A stretch of 64,000 bases of DNA from positions 2,418,001 to 2,482,000 of the forward strand of contig WJXW01000002.1 of the NCBI GenBank assembly GCA_015832175.1, written 5' to 3'. Made by a program: the position numbers and the translations under genes. The notes beneath the pieces were generated by a model. That model saw only the letters and a list, made by a program, of their open reading frames with translations, searched no databases and was not told the origin of the DNA. Shown here in pieces: positions 11,727-22,306 of this stretch (within the stretch, counting starts at the first letter, position 1; each line of letters begins with the position of its first letter). The stretch is from Paraphaeosphaeria minitans. Taxonomy: Eukaryota; Ascomycota; Dothideomycetes; Pleosporales; Didymosphaeriaceae.

Positions 11727-11906
11727 GGCCGCTGGGCTTATAGATGCCGATTCCTACATGCTGCATGGAGCATGGGCCTGCATTATTGGCGTTATGGAGC
11801 TCATATATGGGCTGGGACTGTATGTGACTTGAGCATGTAATAACCTATTCAGATTCGTGAAATACGGCCCGAATGCTGGGTATCATTGAGTGTGCCACGG
11901 GTATCG

Positions 11907-12749
11907 TTAAACGTATATCCATCCTTGTGCTTCAGCGTACAGCTTGTTGATGTCTTTGACCAGGTCCTCCGGGTCGCTGCCACCCTCGCAATCCTTCCAC
12001 TTGCCTCCATCTCTCACGCACCGTGTCTTGTCGTTCAGTCTAACTGTACAGCTAGTCTTCACGCCTAGTTCTGCGCTCCGCGTTACGCTGTCTCGGAGTA
12101 GACCCATCCCGTATGCCCCATCATCCCGGCTTGCGCAATCATTCAGCTTCTCGAACTCTATGCCGTATTCCAGCGCACAGTCCTTGATCAGACTTGTGCC
12201 GGGTATCTCCTGGTATCGAAGCGACAGGCACCTTGTGAAACCTAGGTAGATCTTGGGGTCTGGGTATTCTGCAGCGGCGCATAGCTCGAGGATGTTTCCG
12301 AGGCATTCGGTCTGGCCGTGCATGCATAGGACGCCGTCGTCCTCGGTGGTTCTGCGGACGGAATGTCAGCATCCGAGGAACGAGCGCGCTGTTCGGGTGC
12401 GAAGTACGTACTTCCCAATGTAAGACAGCTTGAAGTCAACCTTGTCTGACACGTTTGACATCGCAGGCACGACTAGTTTCTCTATGCAGTCGCGCGCGTC
12501 CGGGCATTTCGACATGATGTGTATTTCTAGTGGCACCCTTGATGCTGTCTCCTCGTGCACGTGTCTTTGTCCGCATCTGGGGTTCCAAGAACTTGAGAAC
12601 CATAGCAATCCCAAGACGAGCGCGAAAGCAATGCCATGGTAGCGACTGAAGCGTTTGGCCGGCGCTGGGCAAGGTGTGGGGTCTTCCGATTGCGGCAGGA
12701 GGGTTTCCTTCTCCGTCGGGAGCGACGGAAATTTTGGTATGGGTAGCAT
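11907..12749 (-). CDS. GILT-family thiol reductase-like protein, type II membrane
   Basis: Exons 12749-12412 and 12351-11907 are joined by a 60-nt intron (GTACGT...CCGCAG), giving 260 residues. A single hydrophobic segment near residue 40 (GIAFALVLGLLWFSSSW) follows a short N-terminal tail, so the protein is probably a type II membrane protein with a lumenal thioredoxin-like domain. The GILT signature is complete: CMHGQTECLGNILELC matches C-x-H-G-x2-E-C-x2-N-x4-C. The expected active-site CXXC is instead KCPDARDC, a CX5C spacing. GILT enzymes reduce disulfides in acidic compartments of animal cells; the fungal role is not known. It is transcribed divergently from the hexokinase-like gene, with 535 bases between starts. 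Confidence 0.8.
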
Positions 12750-13284
12750 GTTCGGTATATCGTGTTTCGCGTCGAGACTGCAGACACGAGGTTACGACGA
12801 TCGCTAATAATAATTAGTAAGTGTGCTGCTAGAGAGCTGTTGTCACAAATGATGCCATGCTTTCCGGCTTCCAGACCATCCTACGCTAGCGGCTCGAACC
12901 GGAAAGGTCCGATGCGCCGCGGCAGGGAGCGTGACGGCACGTGACCGCACCTTCCAGACCCCCAAGCAAGGAGCCGTAGAGCCGATTACGGCGCAGCTAA
13001 ACAACGGACGGTGAGATTCTCCCTGTCACAGCTCGCCATTCACTGCTTGTTCTCATAACTGCACGCCTTGCTGTTCTATTAAAAATCTGTCTCACATGAA
13101 GACGCGCGGCTGAGTCTCCTGTTGCTGTGATATCTAGGTACCGTACCCCCTTAGCCTAATTCAGACAACTTTGCATTCTGTGGCGCTGCACGCTGGCCTC
13201 GCTTTCTTGTTTCCTGTTTCTTGTTTCTTGTTTTTTGTTTTCCTTGCCATTGCCAATTACAGCTCTACTTCAGATAAACCAAAC
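12750..13284. promoter_or_regulatory. Divergent intergenic region with pyrimidine tract
   Basis: This 535-base region separates the divergent GILT-like and hexokinase-like genes. Just before the hexokinase start, about 13200-13250, lies a pyrimidine tract built on repeated TTTCTTG(T) units. Such tracts are common in fungal promoters and 5' leaders. No specific factor site is claimed. Confidence 0.45.
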
Positions 13285-14917
13285 ATGGCGATAGACTTTG
13301 CAGGAGAAGCATCCCAGGCCATTGCAGCTTTCACACACTTCATCAATGAGGAAACATTACTCGACCTAGCCGTCCGGTTTTCGGAGGTCTACACACATTT
13401 GGCCAAAACGTCGTTGGAACACTTCTTAGTCACGCCTGTGACTGCTCTTCCGACGGGTAGAGAGAAGGGCAAGTTCATCAGTATTGATGTTGGCGGAAGC
13501 AACCTCAGAGCAGGGTTCGTGGAGCTGACCGGCGAAACTGAACACGGAGAGAACCGCTCCGAAAAACCAAACGAGAAGATCAAGAGGTCGTACGACAAAT
13601 CATGGCCGATTGAGGAGCATTTAAAGATGGACCAGGCGGAAGACCTCTTCGCGTGGATAGGTGATTGCATTGCTGAGGTCATCACCGATGCACTTGAAGA
13701 TATACCTACGTCTGTAGTGGCTCCATTTGGTGACGAGCTTCTCCTTGGGATTACCTTCAGCTTTCCCATGGCGTGAGTTCCCCCAAGAACCCCTATCTTG
13801 TGATATCACTCACCGAATTAGACAAAAATCCCTGTCAGAGGCTACTTTGCTGCCCATGGGTAAAGGTTTCGCAATTACATCGGATCTAGATCTAGGCAAG
13901 ATGCTAAGTGCTGGATATGCTCGACACGTCCCTGAGCCTCACACCAACGGTGACAGAAACCATACCGATAACCTTCCATCGAGCAAGCCAGCCGGATCAT
14001 CTCGACTTCCGAGAATACGGATAGCTGCCATTACGAACGACACTGTGGCCACCTTTGCGTCACTGTCGTACGCTGTCAAAGCAGCGCCCAACAGTCGAGT
14101 TGCAATGGGCCTCATTGTGGGGACTGGAACAAACGCTACCGTTCCTATGTCACTTACCAATCTCCATCCAACCAAAAGACATGACCTCGCCAATGGAGAG
14201 GCAGTAGAGACGGTGGTCATCAACACTGAATGGACCATACGAGGCACTGACAAGCCTTTGGTCGAACTTGGCATCAAGACCACATGGGACAAGACTCTAG
14301 ATGCCAGTTCGGAAGCTCCAGGATTTCAGCCATTCGAATATATGACCGCAGGGCGATACCTTGGGGAAATAGTAAGGCTTATCTTTGTGGACTTGATAGC
14401 GAAGGACTCGAGAGCCGAGTTGCCTGCTTCGCTGGAGATCAAGAACGCCTTGCAAACGAGGTTCCTTTCGGAGGTGGTAGCAAGAGCGGAGGAAAGGACC
14501 GTGGCAGTTGAGCTTGAGAAGCTGTTCCCGTCGACAACGGAAGCCTTCTGGGCCCCTGCTCACGTCAAAATGCTCCGAGACGTTGCATACGCCGTGCAAC
14601 AGCGCTCAAGCGCACTGATCGCTGCAGCCTGCGTTGGGCTGCTAGATTGCGTGCACGACATCTGCATCGACCCATCTGCACAAAATGGATACGCTATACC
14701 CGAGAATAGCAAGCCTGAGGAACTTGTGATTGCATACGCAGGCTCCACCATATCACAGTACCCGGAGTGGCTCGAAACGTGTCAACGCTGGATTGATGTT
14801 CTGGTCGCGAAAGGTTCACTCGAAAACGTGTCGAAGCGGGTCATACTGCGGGAAGCACTTGACGGAGGCATTATAGGAGCTGGTGTTCTTGCTGGTATGA
14901 CCGACGAGATTACATAG
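13285..14917 (+). CDS. Atypical hexokinase-like protein
   Basis: Exons 13285-13772 and 13822-14917 are joined by a 49-nt intron (GTGAGT...ATTAG), giving 527 residues. Hexokinase landmarks are present in order: the phosphate-1 loop FISIDVGGSNLRAGFVEL, the small-domain motif LGITFSFPMAQ, NDTVATFASLSYAV with the catalytic Asp, GLIVGTGTNATVPM, INTEW, FEYMTAGRYLGEIVRL and, near the end, LREALDGGIIGAGVLAG. Several are altered. The usual WTKGF sugar-binding loop reads PMGKGF, losing the Trp and Thr, and the Gly-Ala after NTEW is missing. This fits the hexokinase-like regulators of filamentous fungi (HxkC/XprF and HxkD type) better than a working glucokinase. The first in-frame ATG upstream of the conserved region was chosen; upstream frame without ATG was ignored. 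Catalytic activity is doubtful. Confidence 0.8.
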
Positions 14918-15303
14918 AGAGCTGATAGACACGGTGAAGGAGACCCAATGGTCATGAAAACATTGCATAGAGATAGATAGCGTAGCCCGCACAACGAGTG
15001 TGTCCAAATGAAAGGACACTTGTATGGATTCCACAAAGGTCAATTTCTGACGCGAGTTCTCTCGCAAGGCAGGAAAGCTTTTGCAAACGGCAGGAACGCT
15101 AACGGCAGGAAAGCAGCGGCCCGCGTGTCTTCCAGCGTCGCACTCACTGCGAGTTGAATCGTTCCGCTCTGCGTGGTCTCTGCTCTTGCTAGCGCTGTTT
15201 GCCCGGAAGTCGCGCCCCCTCGAGCACGACTGAGTGCTTTCCTCGCAGTCATTATTTCCCCTCCTTGAACCTCTTCACAACTGTGGATCATTTCCAACAT
15301 TCG
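14918..15303. other. Intergenic, 386 bases
   Basis: 3' flank of the hexokinase-like gene and promoter of the next plus-strand gene. Nothing further recognised. Confidence 0.4.
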
Positions 15304-16493
15304 ATGAGCAGTATGGCTCTCATACAGCATGGATGGCTTCTGCTCGCCCTCGCCTCTCTGACCCACATCTCACTCGCTGGCGTCCCCTCCGATCTGCCGC
15401 GACTCTGTTATACTGGCGAAACCGAACTCGCGTCGAGCGCTCTCCTTCCGTGCTTCAACGGGCCCGTCGACGACGGGGGCGTGTATGGTTGCTGTTTGGC
15501 TGGAGACTACTGTTTGGAGAACCAGGCCTGTTACAACAAGTACAGAGCAATAACCTACCAGAAGGCTGTACACGTAGGGAGTATGACAGCAGCAATTGTC
15601 CGCGCAAGTGCGACACAGATCAGAAGAAGGCGGACTGGGTGGGAGTGATTTATTGCAATGGCACGAACGGGACGCCGAAGGACACCTGGGTAAGACAGCA
15701 GGACTGGTCCCATGCGCGGCTCTGACGTTAACAGGTATGCCAACATCCCGATAACTGTTATGCGCCCGCAACCAATTGTCCCCTCCCCGATACCGCAAGC
15801 TGGGACACTGGACTCGAGATCACGCGCACAACGCGCTGCGAAAACATCCAACACGACAAAAAATGGGTGGCTTTCGAGAACAAGTTGAACATAAAGACTA
15901 CAGTGAGCCTGCCACAGCCCTCCTATGTGTCAGCGTGGTGGGATGCTCATTCCAATTATTCTACTCGTTGGCACCAGGAGATCCCTCATTCCCAGGAGAT
16001 TCCATACACATCGACCAGGCCAACAGACTCCACGTTGAACGCGACTTCTTCCGCATCTGGGTCCAGTGGGCCAACCTCGTCCAACAACTCCACGACACTC
16101 TTGCCCGAAGGAACATCGGCATCAAATGGAAGCAAAATCGGCATGGCGGTCGGACTAGGATTGGGGACGCCTCTGCTCTTGGCTATACTTGGCTTCCTCA
16201 TCTTCTTCCTACGGAAACGTCGCAATGGAGGAGATGATGGAGAGCAGCCTTGGTCGGGCACACAATCGGGCGACGGAGCAGTAGAAAACGAAAAGGTCCA
16301 TGGCTCTACCGGTGAGACGTACGATTATTCGGCCAAGGCAGAGCTACCCGCAGACGAGAGACCAGCTCCGGTTCCGGAAATGGAGGGGTCCAGCATTGGG
16401 ATTGTTTCACTTCTTCTCCCCAAAGACTCTGGCAAGGAGGATGTTCGTGACCATGGAGATGACAAGGCTCCGGTGTACGAGCTTCCGGGTTGA
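15304..16493 (+). CDS. Cys-rich secreted/type I membrane protein, apparent frameshift
   Basis: The start at 15304 opens a signal peptide (HGWLLLALASLTHISLAG). A Cys-rich ectodomain follows (LCYTG, CCLAGDYCLENQACYNK, NCPRKCDTD, CNGTNGTPKDTW, VCQHPDNC), then a Ser/Thr/Asn-rich stalk. One TM helix (GLGLGTPLLLAILGFLIFF) is followed by RKRR and an acidic cytoplasmic tail. A 45-nt intron (15690-15734, GTAAGA...TAACAG) is clear. Between ITYQK and GCTRREYDSSNCPRK the frame changes near 15561. One missing base would explain this and give 381 residues. The only splice alternative is a 38-nt GT-AG intron (15540-15577), shorter than any other in the window, and it would remove a Cys. The general plan (Cys-rich ectodomain, Ser/Thr stalk, TM) resembles many fungal wall-sensing or surface proteins. 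I do not recognise the family. Confidence 0.65.
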
Positions 16494-18045
16494 GTGTGAT
16501 TCTGCTTGTCCTCTATAGCGGGACTCCTTTGGCACTGGGCATCGAACAGGAAACACGCTGCCGCATACCCTGAAGGCTGAAGACGATGAGATTCTGGTTA
16601 GCAATGGCAGTCGACGTGTGACACTAGGATCTGAGTTGGATCTTGGACGTTGAATAGAGAGCCGTTGGTCGTGGAATCCAATCGTTGAAAGTAGGTCCAG
16701 GGAGAGCCCCGGCTCAAGGTCTAGTCTAATTCTGTCCACCCTTCTGAACCTCCCTTACCCCGCGAAACGTGTCGCACTAGTGAAAGGCAACTCCCATGGT
16801 GCCGGTGCCATCCGACTTCATCCCCGCATTCGGATCACTGATACGCGCTAGACCATGCTGGAACCCTACGGATAACGGGAAGGCTGCCGGTTCTAAGGAA
16901 AATTTTGGGGCCAATTGAAGAAGATCAACGTTGATCTTATCTCTTGCGCCACGCTCAACTGAAGATGGGAGATAGGTTCCTGTACTCCGGCCTAAACGCC
17001 TAGGTAGGTAGTGCCTGTGTGCTCGTCATCTTCCGCACCCCCAAACGTCCTCTCTCCTCGTGTTTGCCGGGTTAAGGAGCTGTGACGTGGGCCACGACGA
17101 TCTTCGAGTATAATCTCCTCCTGAGCGGGGCTTTGGCCGTGTTGCGGTACAGCATTTTCGGTATTGTAGTTGCGATACCTAGCGGCACACGGTGAGCGGG
17201 GAAGTGTACCTACCTACGCTTGTCCTCGCTGGGCCGGACCATCTGAGCAGAGTAGGTATACCAAAAGAAAGAAGAAAAGCGCTCCAGACATTTGCAAGTG
17301 TTACTACACGCAGAGAAGAGCCTGCTCAGGAAGCTTGAATAAAAACCCCCCCTTCAGGACGCACTCGCTCTTCAGTGATTTTCGTCGGCCGTGGCCGAAC
17401 GGAAGCGATGAAGCGGCCGCAAATGTCAGGTGAGATGTGCGGCCAGATTTGCAGGGATGACGTCGCTTACCGCCGCCGCCCTGCTGTTTGTTTCCTCTCC
17501 TTGCGCGCATCACAGGTGACCAGCTCGCGTCTGCAACTCCCTATACAACACGCCATCAACAAAGAATCGGCCCATTCTAGTCTATCACCCCACTTCGCGT
17601 AGCCGCAGACAGCATAATGGCCTTCCATCCGGTAGGAAGCGCTCGGAATCCCACCCACGAGACATCATCCGATGCCCACCAGTCGGCCGCAGCGACGTAC
17701 ACACCCCTCCGCAGGCCCACTAGAGCTTTACAGGAGCTGTAGCCAAGCCAAGCGCTGTTTTGTGCAGGCCCAGTTCTCCTCCGGAGTCACGGACACAGCA
17801 TGTGAGCTTCCCATTGCAGCACGGCTTCGACTTCCTATGTGCCGGTTGGAAGGCCCGACCATTGAATGTGACTGTGGCATGCTTACTGCACGTGTATATG
17901 TCTACATGTATATATACACAGCCCACGCTCTGCTCCTTGTCTACATCACATCCCCTTCAGTGCTCTTCAATTGCACCTTGACAACCAACAACCTCCTCAG
18001 CAAAGCCTTCTCTTCCACGCTTATTCTTCGACGTCTATCCACGCA
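16494..18045. other. Intergenic, includes alcohol dehydrogenase promoter
   Basis: About 1.55 kb without a supported gene. It contains an 18-bp perfect palindrome at 16921-16938 and TAGG/CCTA repeats at 17000-17011 and 17206-17217. Short pyrimidine-rich stretches precede the dehydrogenase start at 18046. The length suggests a large regulatory region for the dehydrogenase gene. Confidence 0.45.
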
Positions 18046-19213
18046 ATGGCTCCCCAAATCCCCAAGGAGCAATGGGCTCAGGTCATCGAGAAGACGGGCG
18101 GACCCCTCCAGTACAGGAAGATCCCCGTGGCACAGCCTGGTCCCGATGAAGTCCTCGTCAACATCAAGTACTCAGGCGTCTGCCACACCGACCTTCACGC
18201 ATGGCAGGGCGACTGGCCATTGGTGGGTACACGATTGGAAGCTCTTCAACAAGACGACGACTAATTTCTGCGCCAGGCTACCAAGATGCCCCTTGTCGGT
18301 GGTCACGAGGGTGCTGGCATCGTTGTTGCACGCGGTGAACTCGTAGAGGATGTTCAGGTTAGCTGTGCCAGGATCGCTCAGACTTTGCGTGAAACTAACA
18401 GCAGTCTAGATTGGTGACCACGTGGGAATCAAGTGGCTGAACGGCTCGTGCTTGGCGTGCGATTTTTGCCAGCAGAGTGACGAGCCTCTGTGCCCGAAAC
18501 CCCAGTTGTCAGGCTACACAGTTGACGGCACCTTCCAGGAGTACTGCATTGGAAAAGCCGCACACGTTGCTCGGATTCCCAAGGAACTACCACTCGATGC
18601 CATTGCACCGGTCTTGTGCGCCGGTATCACCGTTTACAAGGGCCTGAAGGAGTCTGGTGCTAAGCCCGGTCAATGGGTGGCAATCGTAGGAGCTGGTGGC
18701 GGTCTCGGTTCCCTCGCTCAACAGTATGCAAAGGCCATGGGACTCCGGACCATTGCGATTGACACCGGTGATGAGAAGAAAGAGATGTGCCTCAACACAA
18801 TGGGTGCCGAGCACTTTGTCGATTTCTCAAAGTCCAGCAACGTGGTAAAGGACGTACAGGCGGCGACACCAGACGGTCTAGGTCCCCATGCTGTTCTGCT
18901 CGTTGCAGTGAACGAGAAGCCATTCCAGCAGGCTGCCGAGTACGTCCGCCCCCGCGGTACCGTCGTCTGCATTGGTATGCCAGCCGGTGCGTACCTGAAG
19001 GCTCCCGTCTTCGAGTCGGTCGTCAAGATGATCACCATCAAGGGATCGTACGTGGGCAACCGCCAGGACTCCGCCGAGGCAATCGACTTCTTCGCCAGAG
19101 GACTGATCAAGTCACCATTCAAGACTGTTGGCTTGTCAGAGCTTCCCAGTGTGTACGAGAAGATGCAGAAAGGCGAGATCGCGGGTCGGTACGTCCTGGA
19201 TACTACGAAGTGA
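18046..19213 (+). CDS. Zinc-dependent alcohol dehydrogenase (ADH1-like)
   Basis: Three exons (18046-18222, 18277-18357, 18410-19213) with introns of 54 and 52 nt give 353 residues, the usual length of fungal cytosolic ADH. Catalytic zinc ligands are seen in [11 protein letters not shown] and GGHEGAGIV. Four structural-zinc cysteines lie in [16 protein letters not shown]. The Rossmann motif is [19 protein letters not shown], followed by the [12 protein letters not shown] strand whose Asp points to NAD. The C-terminus ([10 protein letters not shown]) matches yeast-type ADH. It should interconvert ethanol or other primary alcohols with aldehydes. Promoter length suggests carbon-source control, but no site is claimed. 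Confidence 0.93.
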
Positions 19214-19594
19214 GAGAGTCCGGTAGGCGTTTGTGAGCGGTTATGGTGAATGTGAGGAGTTTAGGACATGGCTCCGCGAATGATGCAGTTTCTGGGTTCT
19301 TAGAAGTACAAGTTCCTTCTGTCTCGACGATTGAGATATCTGTGTGAATGATCGGAATGAAATACAGTAGTCAGCACTTGGACGCATAGTTTCTTGATCG
19401 TTCGTTGTTGCATGGGTTTCCTCATAATTTGCCTCGCTTCGAGAGAGTCTCTCTCCGCTTGCATAATATCTCTGCTGCCCTCCTGGACCATCGCGCAGAT
19501 CCTTATCCCTATATCCCATGCGTTCAAGATTACTAGTGGTGGCATGTTTCCGATTGCGCCATGTGTAAAACCCGCTCCATTGAAATGCACAACA
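19214..19594. other. Intergenic/3' flank of the dehydrogenase gene
   Basis: Holds the dehydrogenase 3' UTR. On the minus strand an open frame continues from the doubtful gene next door (see the finding on 19300-20026). No independent gene is supported. Confidence 0.35.
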
Positions 19595-20026
19595 TCATAA
19601 CTTCGTTTTGGGTATCCCCTTCGCGTCTGCTTTCCGCTGCTCAAATATATAGCCGCTCGCGACTGGATTCCAACCATGTGTTGCAGCGCTCGGTATAGGG
19701 AACGGAGGCTTCCGCAATTGCTCCGTGAAGAAGACGGGGTGGCGTACAGCGCTATCGTAGACGCTCCGGGGCGGAACAAGCGGCCTCGAAGCGAACGGCG
19801 GCATGGCTTCTATCTGTGATCGCGGCTTCAGCTGTGGCGCTGCCGTTGCAGCGGATCCTGGTGTTTGCGGAGGCGCCGAGGGTGGATTGACATGCGAAAC
19901 GCGTGTCTGTTGATGTGCGTATGATGGTCGTGCGGGATGTTGTGGCGGCTGTGGACCTGTCAGAGCGATACACGATGATGACGGGGAACGTACCTGGGGC
20001 CTGTGTGGTTGTAAAGAGGGGAACAT
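19595..20026 (-). CDS. Small Pro-rich hypothetical protein, doubtful model
   Basis: An ATG at 20026 opens MFPSLQPHRPQ, followed by a strong donor GTACGT. A 45-nt in-frame intron ending in CCACAG would join to PPQHPARPSYAHQQTR. The product is Pro/Ala/Ser-rich and disordered, with a more ordered C-terminus around VRHPVFFTEQLRKPPF and GWNPVASGYIFEQRKAD, ending at 19595. Immediately before the stop a second frame (to 19300) reads SYDVVHFNGAGFTHGAIGN and continues in protein-like fashion. A single-base change at the CCCC run 19616-19619 would join the two. I recognise no family. It may be a real small gene, possibly frameshifted, or chance. Confidence 0.35.
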   Translation of the reverse strand: MFPSLQPHRPQVRSPSSSCIALTGPQPPQHPARPSYAHQQTRVSHVNPPSAPPQTPGSAATAAPQLKPRSQIEAMPPFASRPLVPPRSVYDSAVRHPVFFTEQLRKPPFPIPSAATHGWNPVASGYIFEQRKADAKGIPKTKL

Positions 20027-20215
20027 GGTGTACGAAGTAGTACCTATGCAAGTCGCATGTGCGGCGATGAACGCCGAGTCTCTAGATTGCTATCGATACC
20101 TAAGGGACCTCGGCAATAGCTCCGACGTCATGTCGCGGAGTCGGGTGGTTCTCCGCTAAGGCACCGAAAGAAGATATCAACAGCGTGACCCGCGTCAGCA
20201 GATGCCAACCTCATC

Positions 20216-22306
20216 ATGCGAAGAACTCCAGCGCTGTTCTTCGCAGCATCGAGATGTGCGCGGTTCCACGCTTCTAGGAGAAAATTGTCTTCGGAACCCA
20301 TAGTCCGCATCGCCAATGGCACGTTCTACCGCCGGCATCCAGCAACCAAGCCAGAGGGCCACGATGCGTCTCCAAACCCACCACTGTTCCCGGACCTGAA
20401 GTTGGAACTACCTTCTTTTATCACGCCTAACCAGCATTGGGCTATCTTGAGCCCGTCATCGACTATCAGGACCGCGTTCCTGCAGATACTACGAGGCCAA
20501 CTCATATGTTTTCCTCCCACAGCACGATCATTTCCCTACCTTCTCAGCCCGGAATTCGCGGCCGAGAAGCCTAAGCTACGATTTCCGGAGCGCGCAATTG
20601 AGTATGTGGGCTTCGACGTTGAACGTAAAGCGTTCGGCGGCGCGTATCTCTCTGCCCGGTACGAAAGCCGCGTGGAAGAGACGGACTTTACGCTCGCGCA
20701 GTACTTGACCGGCATTGTTGGGATGAACCCAGGTGAAGATGTGATCAAAGAGAAGGTAATCGCAAAGGAAGCTATGTTAGAAGTTGTGAGAGATCTGGAG
20801 CTGGAGAGGTTCTTCGATAGGCCTGTGAGCTCCCTGAGCAATGGGCAGGGTCGGAGAGCGAGGATCGGGAAGGCGCTATTAGCGAGGCCGGAGGTGTTAT
20901 GCTTGGATGCACCATTCAGTAAGTGGAAAAGTCAACATTATGAATCAGGTGCTAACACCATCGTAGTCGGCCTTGATCCTTTTGTCTCGCAGCACATATC
21001 TGAAGTCCTGCATAGGCTGGCTGAAGCAAATTCTCCCAGGATCGTACTCTCTCTTAGACCACAGGATGTTATTCCTGAATGGATAACACATGTCGTGTAT
21101 GCTGGTGAGAATGGAAAAGTTCAGGCTCTTGGACAAAAAGAGGAGGTGTTGCAGTACTTGAAGCAGCAGTACGAAGAGATCGAGCAGTCAATTATTGCTC
21201 GCAGCGGTAAAGGCCATGAACTCGACCCGAAGCTGGTAGAGCTTCGAGAAGTCGGAAAACATCTATCAGAAAAGGGTGATTTTCAAACAAGCTCAACAGA
21301 AGGACTAGGCCCCTCAAGTGGACCGGTGCTGAGTCGCGATGGTTTCGGAAAAGTAGACTCGTCGACAGCCAACGTTGGGGGACCCATTGTTGAGATGGAA
21401 GGGGTGCGGATCAAGTACGGACCCAACTCTGTGCTAGGCGACTGGACACAAGACGTTGACGGCGAGCAAAAGGACGGTCTTTGGATGAACATCCACCGGG
21501 GCCAGCGTTGGGGCATCTTCGGTGCTAACGGATCTGGAAAGACCACTCTGCTGAGTCTGGTCACCTCAGACCACCCACAGACATATTCCGCACCCGTGAA
21601 GCTCTTTCAGCGCTCTCGATTGCCATCTCCGGGTGTTCCAGGAATCACCATCTTCGACATTCAATCCCAGATGGGTCACTCCTCGCCCGAAGTGCACGCC
21701 CTCTTCCCAAAGAACCTCTCCGTGCGACGTACACTCGAGTGCGCCTGGAGCGACACACCCATTACAAAGCCCTGGCTCGACGCTGAAGCTTCCAAACGCG
21801 TAGATGAATGCCTCCGTTGGTTCGTGGAAGAACTCAACCCCAGCTACACAGATGGTCAAACTCCAAGTGGGAACCTTGACTGGGCGGCTGACGTCTACTT
21901 TGGCGAACTGTCTTTCTCCGCCCAACGAATTGCCCTCTTCCTCCGCGCTACCATCGGCAATCCCGCCATCGTCATACTCGATGAGGCATTCTCGGGAATG
22001 GACGATCTCGCGCGCGATAAATGCCTACTCTTCTTGTCGCATGGGCAGAGCATGAAATTGCATTACACCGATGCCGGTCCGAAACCGGTGGAGAGCGAGC
22101 TCGAGAAGGAGGGAGATGTTGTATTACCCGGGCTACAAGAGCATCAGGCACTCTTGTGCGTCAGTCATTCGAGACAGGAAGTGCCTGGCTGTGTCAGGGA
22201 GTGGGTGTGTCTAGCGGAGCAGGGGATGGGGCAGCCGAGATTCGGGCGCTGGGATGGACCGCTCGAGCTGGCGCCGAGCAGGTGGAATGAGATATGGCGG
22301 AGGTAA
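20216..22306 (+). CDS. Twin-domain ABC ATPase, ModF/YDR061W-like
   Basis: Two exons (20216-20918 and 20967-22306) around a 48-nt in-frame intron (GTAAGT, GCTAAC branch, CGTAG) encode 680 residues without TM segments. The N-terminus is Arg-rich (MRRTPALFFAASRCARFHASRRK) and could be a mitochondrial presequence. ABC domain 1 keeps the signature SLSNGQGRRARIGKALLARP and a Walker B-like LCLDAPFIGLD, but its Walker A position reads LSPSSTIRTAFLQIL and lacks the GxxxxGKT motif. ABC domain 2 has Walker A FGANGSGKTTLLSL, signature-like ELSFSAQRIALFLRA and Walker B AIVILDEAFSGMD. This arrangement matches the yeast YDR061W / bacterial ModF-like non-transporter ABC proteins. The role is unknown. Confidence 0.85.
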   Translation: MRRTPALFFAASRCARFHASRRKLSSEPIVRIANGTFYRRHPATKPEGHDASPNPPLFPDLKLELPSFITPNQHWAILSPSSTIRTAFLQILRGQLICFPPTARSFPYLLSPEFAAEKPKLRFPERAIEYVGFDVERKAFGGAYLSARYESRVEETDFTLAQYLTGIVGMNPGEDVIKEKVIAKEAMLEVVRDLELERFFDRPVSSLSNGQGRRARIGKALLARPEVLCLDAPFSKWKSQHYESGANTIVVGLDPFVSQHISEVLHRLAEANSPRIVLSLRPQDVIPEWITHVVYAGENGKVQALGQKEEVLQYLKQQYEEIEQSIIARSGKGHELDPKLVELREVGKHLSEKGDFQTSSTEGLGPSSGPVLSRDGFGKVDSSTANVGGPIVEMEGVRIKYGPNSVLGDWTQDVDGEQKDGLWMNIHRGQRWGIFGANGSGKTTLLSLVTSDHPQTYSAPVKLFQRSRLPSPGVPGITIFDIQSQMGHSSPEVHALFPKNLSVRRTLECAWSDTPITKPWLDAEASKRVDECLRWFVEELNPSYTDGQTPSGNLDWAADVYFGELSFSAQRIALFLRATIGNPAIVILDEAFSGMDDLARDKCLLFLSHGQSMKLHYTDAGPKPVESELEKEGDVVLPGLQEHQALLCVSHSRQEVPGCVREWVCLAEQGMGQPRFGRWDGPLELAPSRWNEIWRR

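Noticed and set aside
15540..15577. 38-nt GT-AG intron in the Cys-rich protein
   Set aside because: Shorter than all other introns in the window and it would delete a Cys-containing segment that fits the ectodomain; a one-base frame error is more likely.
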